Below, piece after piece: positions 33,134 to 33,685 of a stretch of 33,685 nucleotides of DNA. This DNA is from Myxococcota bacterium (GTDB lineage Bacteria > Myxococcota_A > UBA9160 > UBA4427). The first letter of the stretch is position 1. Every line of letters begins with the position of its first letter. Position numbers and translations under genes: made by a program. The DNA lies in contig JAQWRT010000062.1 in NCBI GenBank assembly GCA_029243605.1, positions 1 through 33,685 on the forward strand, read 5' to 3'. The notes under the pieces were generated by a model. It was not told the origin of the DNA and did not search any database. It was given only the letters and a program-made list of their open reading frames with translations.

Positions 33134-33685
33134 ATGCCCACAATCAATCGGCGGCGAAGAGAAAATCGAGGTCTCGCGTACCCACGCGGCCTGAACCTCA
33201 TCGGACTCCGGTTTCCCCGCCGGCGCCGGCGGGGAAACCGATCGGAGCCCGCATCCGTTCTCCGGGAGCGGGGACCGGCATTTTTCCGGCTCCTGGCCGC
33301 CAGCTTTCTCATGGCGTGCGAGAGTGAGTACCCCTCGTCCGATCCGGCCCTGCAATCCCAAGCGCCCGAGGCTCCGACGGCGGTCTCGGTGCCGATACCC
33401 ACCGCGGCTGGGAGTCCGGCTGCGGGGGCGACCCAAGCCCTGGTGCTCTCGCTCGCTCGCTTCCCGGTGTTTCAGCCGGGAAAGCGGCCGGTTCCGTTTC
33501 CGGCAGCCCTCGAGTTCCTGATCCCCTCCCAGCAGGGCATGTGGGAGGTTGTCACCATCGAGGATCCCCAGAGCAACGTATTCCACAAGGCCATGAGCTT
33601 CCCCGGATCGTCCGGAGAAGCGCGTTTGCTCACGGTAAGCGGTAGCGAGGCAACCGTGAAGACCTGGCAGCACCGGAACGGAGCC
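33134..33685 (+). CDS. Possible lipoprotein, start uncertain, open at the window end
   Basis: A frame open to the window end encodes 'FFRLLAASFLMACESEYPSS', a signal peptide with a lipobox-like L-M-A-C. A Pro/Ala-rich linker follows, then a folded-looking region (AALEFLIPSQQGMWEVVTIE ... FHKAMSFPGSSGEARLLTVSG). The first ATG in frame is at 33134, but that would put about 45 basic residues before the signal and place a perfect 32-bp palindrome inside the gene. The true start may therefore have been lost or shifted by an indel. It would be an outer- or inner-membrane-anchored protein. The 3' end is outside the window, and no family is recognised. Confidence 0.45.
   Translation, partial: MPTINRRRRENRGLAYPRGLNLIGLRFPRRRRRGNRSEPASVLRERGPAFFRLLAASFLMACESEYPSSDPALQSQAPEAPTAVSVPIPTAAGSPAAGATQALVLSLARFPVFQPGKRPVPFPAALEFLIPSQQGMWEVVTIEDPQSNVFHKAMSFPGSSGEARLLTVSGSEATVKTWQHRNGA
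33209..33240. repeat. Perfect 32-bp palindrome
   Basis: The left half CGGTTTCCCCGCCGGC is the exact reverse complement of the right half, with no loop. It would form a 16-bp cruciform arm or a very stable RNA hairpin. It lies just before the lipoprotein signal sequence. Confidence 0.9.

Noticed and set aside
1..33685. JR repeats as a CRISPR array
   Set aside because: The repeats are 82-85 bp, spacers would be 0.5-3.8 kb and contain genes, orientation is mixed, and no cas gene is present.

Overview
The window looks like DNA from an uncultured, mostly G+C-rich Gram-negative bacterium. It encodes a porin-like outer-membrane protein, a possible lipoprotein, secreted proteins with signal peptides, and one protein with a hydrophobic/Arg C-terminal sorting tail. 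I cannot assign a taxon; a myxobacterial or deltaproteobacterial type lineage is only a guess. It is a patchwork of accessory DNA with no housekeeping operons, few long co-directional gene runs and many broken genes.

The organising feature is an ~85-bp repeat, called JR here (junction repeat), present 18 times: one partial copy at base 1, one strongly decayed copy at 21845-21930, and 16 recognisable full-length copies. Fifteen point right (+) and three point left (-: JR5, JR8, JR11). Copies start near CCCGTCACGGGG, hold an imperfect 10-bp stem (CATAACGCCC ... GGRCGTTRTG) in the middle, and end with ATGTCCTATCCCC. They are not simple insertions. The DNA on the two sides of nearly every copy is unrelated, and genes are often cut off exactly at the repeat edge. 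The result is a row of 17 unrelated segments of about 0.5-3.8 kb, cassette-like in layout but carrying gene fragments as well as whole genes.

Layout: 22-2731 is part of a true integron cassette array (four attC sites; GNAT, MarC, VOC and a truncated membrane protein) after a VOC fragment. 2817-3718 holds a methyltransferase and a cut signal-peptide gene. 3804-7249 holds a secreted acidic protein, an RbgA/YlqF C-terminal fragment and a porin-like protein. 7335-7835 holds a cut secreted protein. 7921-10129 holds an FkbM-type methyltransferase and a GT32-type glycosyltransferase. 10214-14033 holds a broken secreted protein, a HAD hydrolase, an enoyl-CoA hydratase and a tRNA 3' fragment. 14119-15919 holds a START-domain fragment, an MFS transporter with an internal stop and a tyrosine-recombinase fragment. 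16005-17182 holds an SGNH-like secreted protein. 17268-18112 holds a GNAT protein. 18198-20334 is A+T-richer DNA with an amidase and a cut cytochrome c, perhaps planctomycete-like. 20417-21844 holds a JmjC/cupin protein. 22030-23968 holds a fragment, a broken sulfotransferase and a GFA-family protein. 24054-26242 holds fragments, a polytopic protein with a 9-G tract and a kinase fragment. 26327-29411 holds a DUF3604 protein and a membrane protein. 29496-31315 holds a GT39-like membrane glycosyltransferase. 31400-32877 holds a MATE exporter. 32962-33685 holds a DUF3604 fragment and the start of a possible lipoprotein gene.

The genes do not form one pathway. What they share is their setting: cargo captured or shuffled around JR copies, with integron attC sites, a tRNA 3' end and a recombinase remnant in the same stretch. 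Two readings need separating: a real repeat-mediated capture or recombination system, or a dispersed MITE-like repeat at which assembly has mis-joined contigs. Divergence between the copies rules out an identical synthetic linker, but only long reads can decide the rest.
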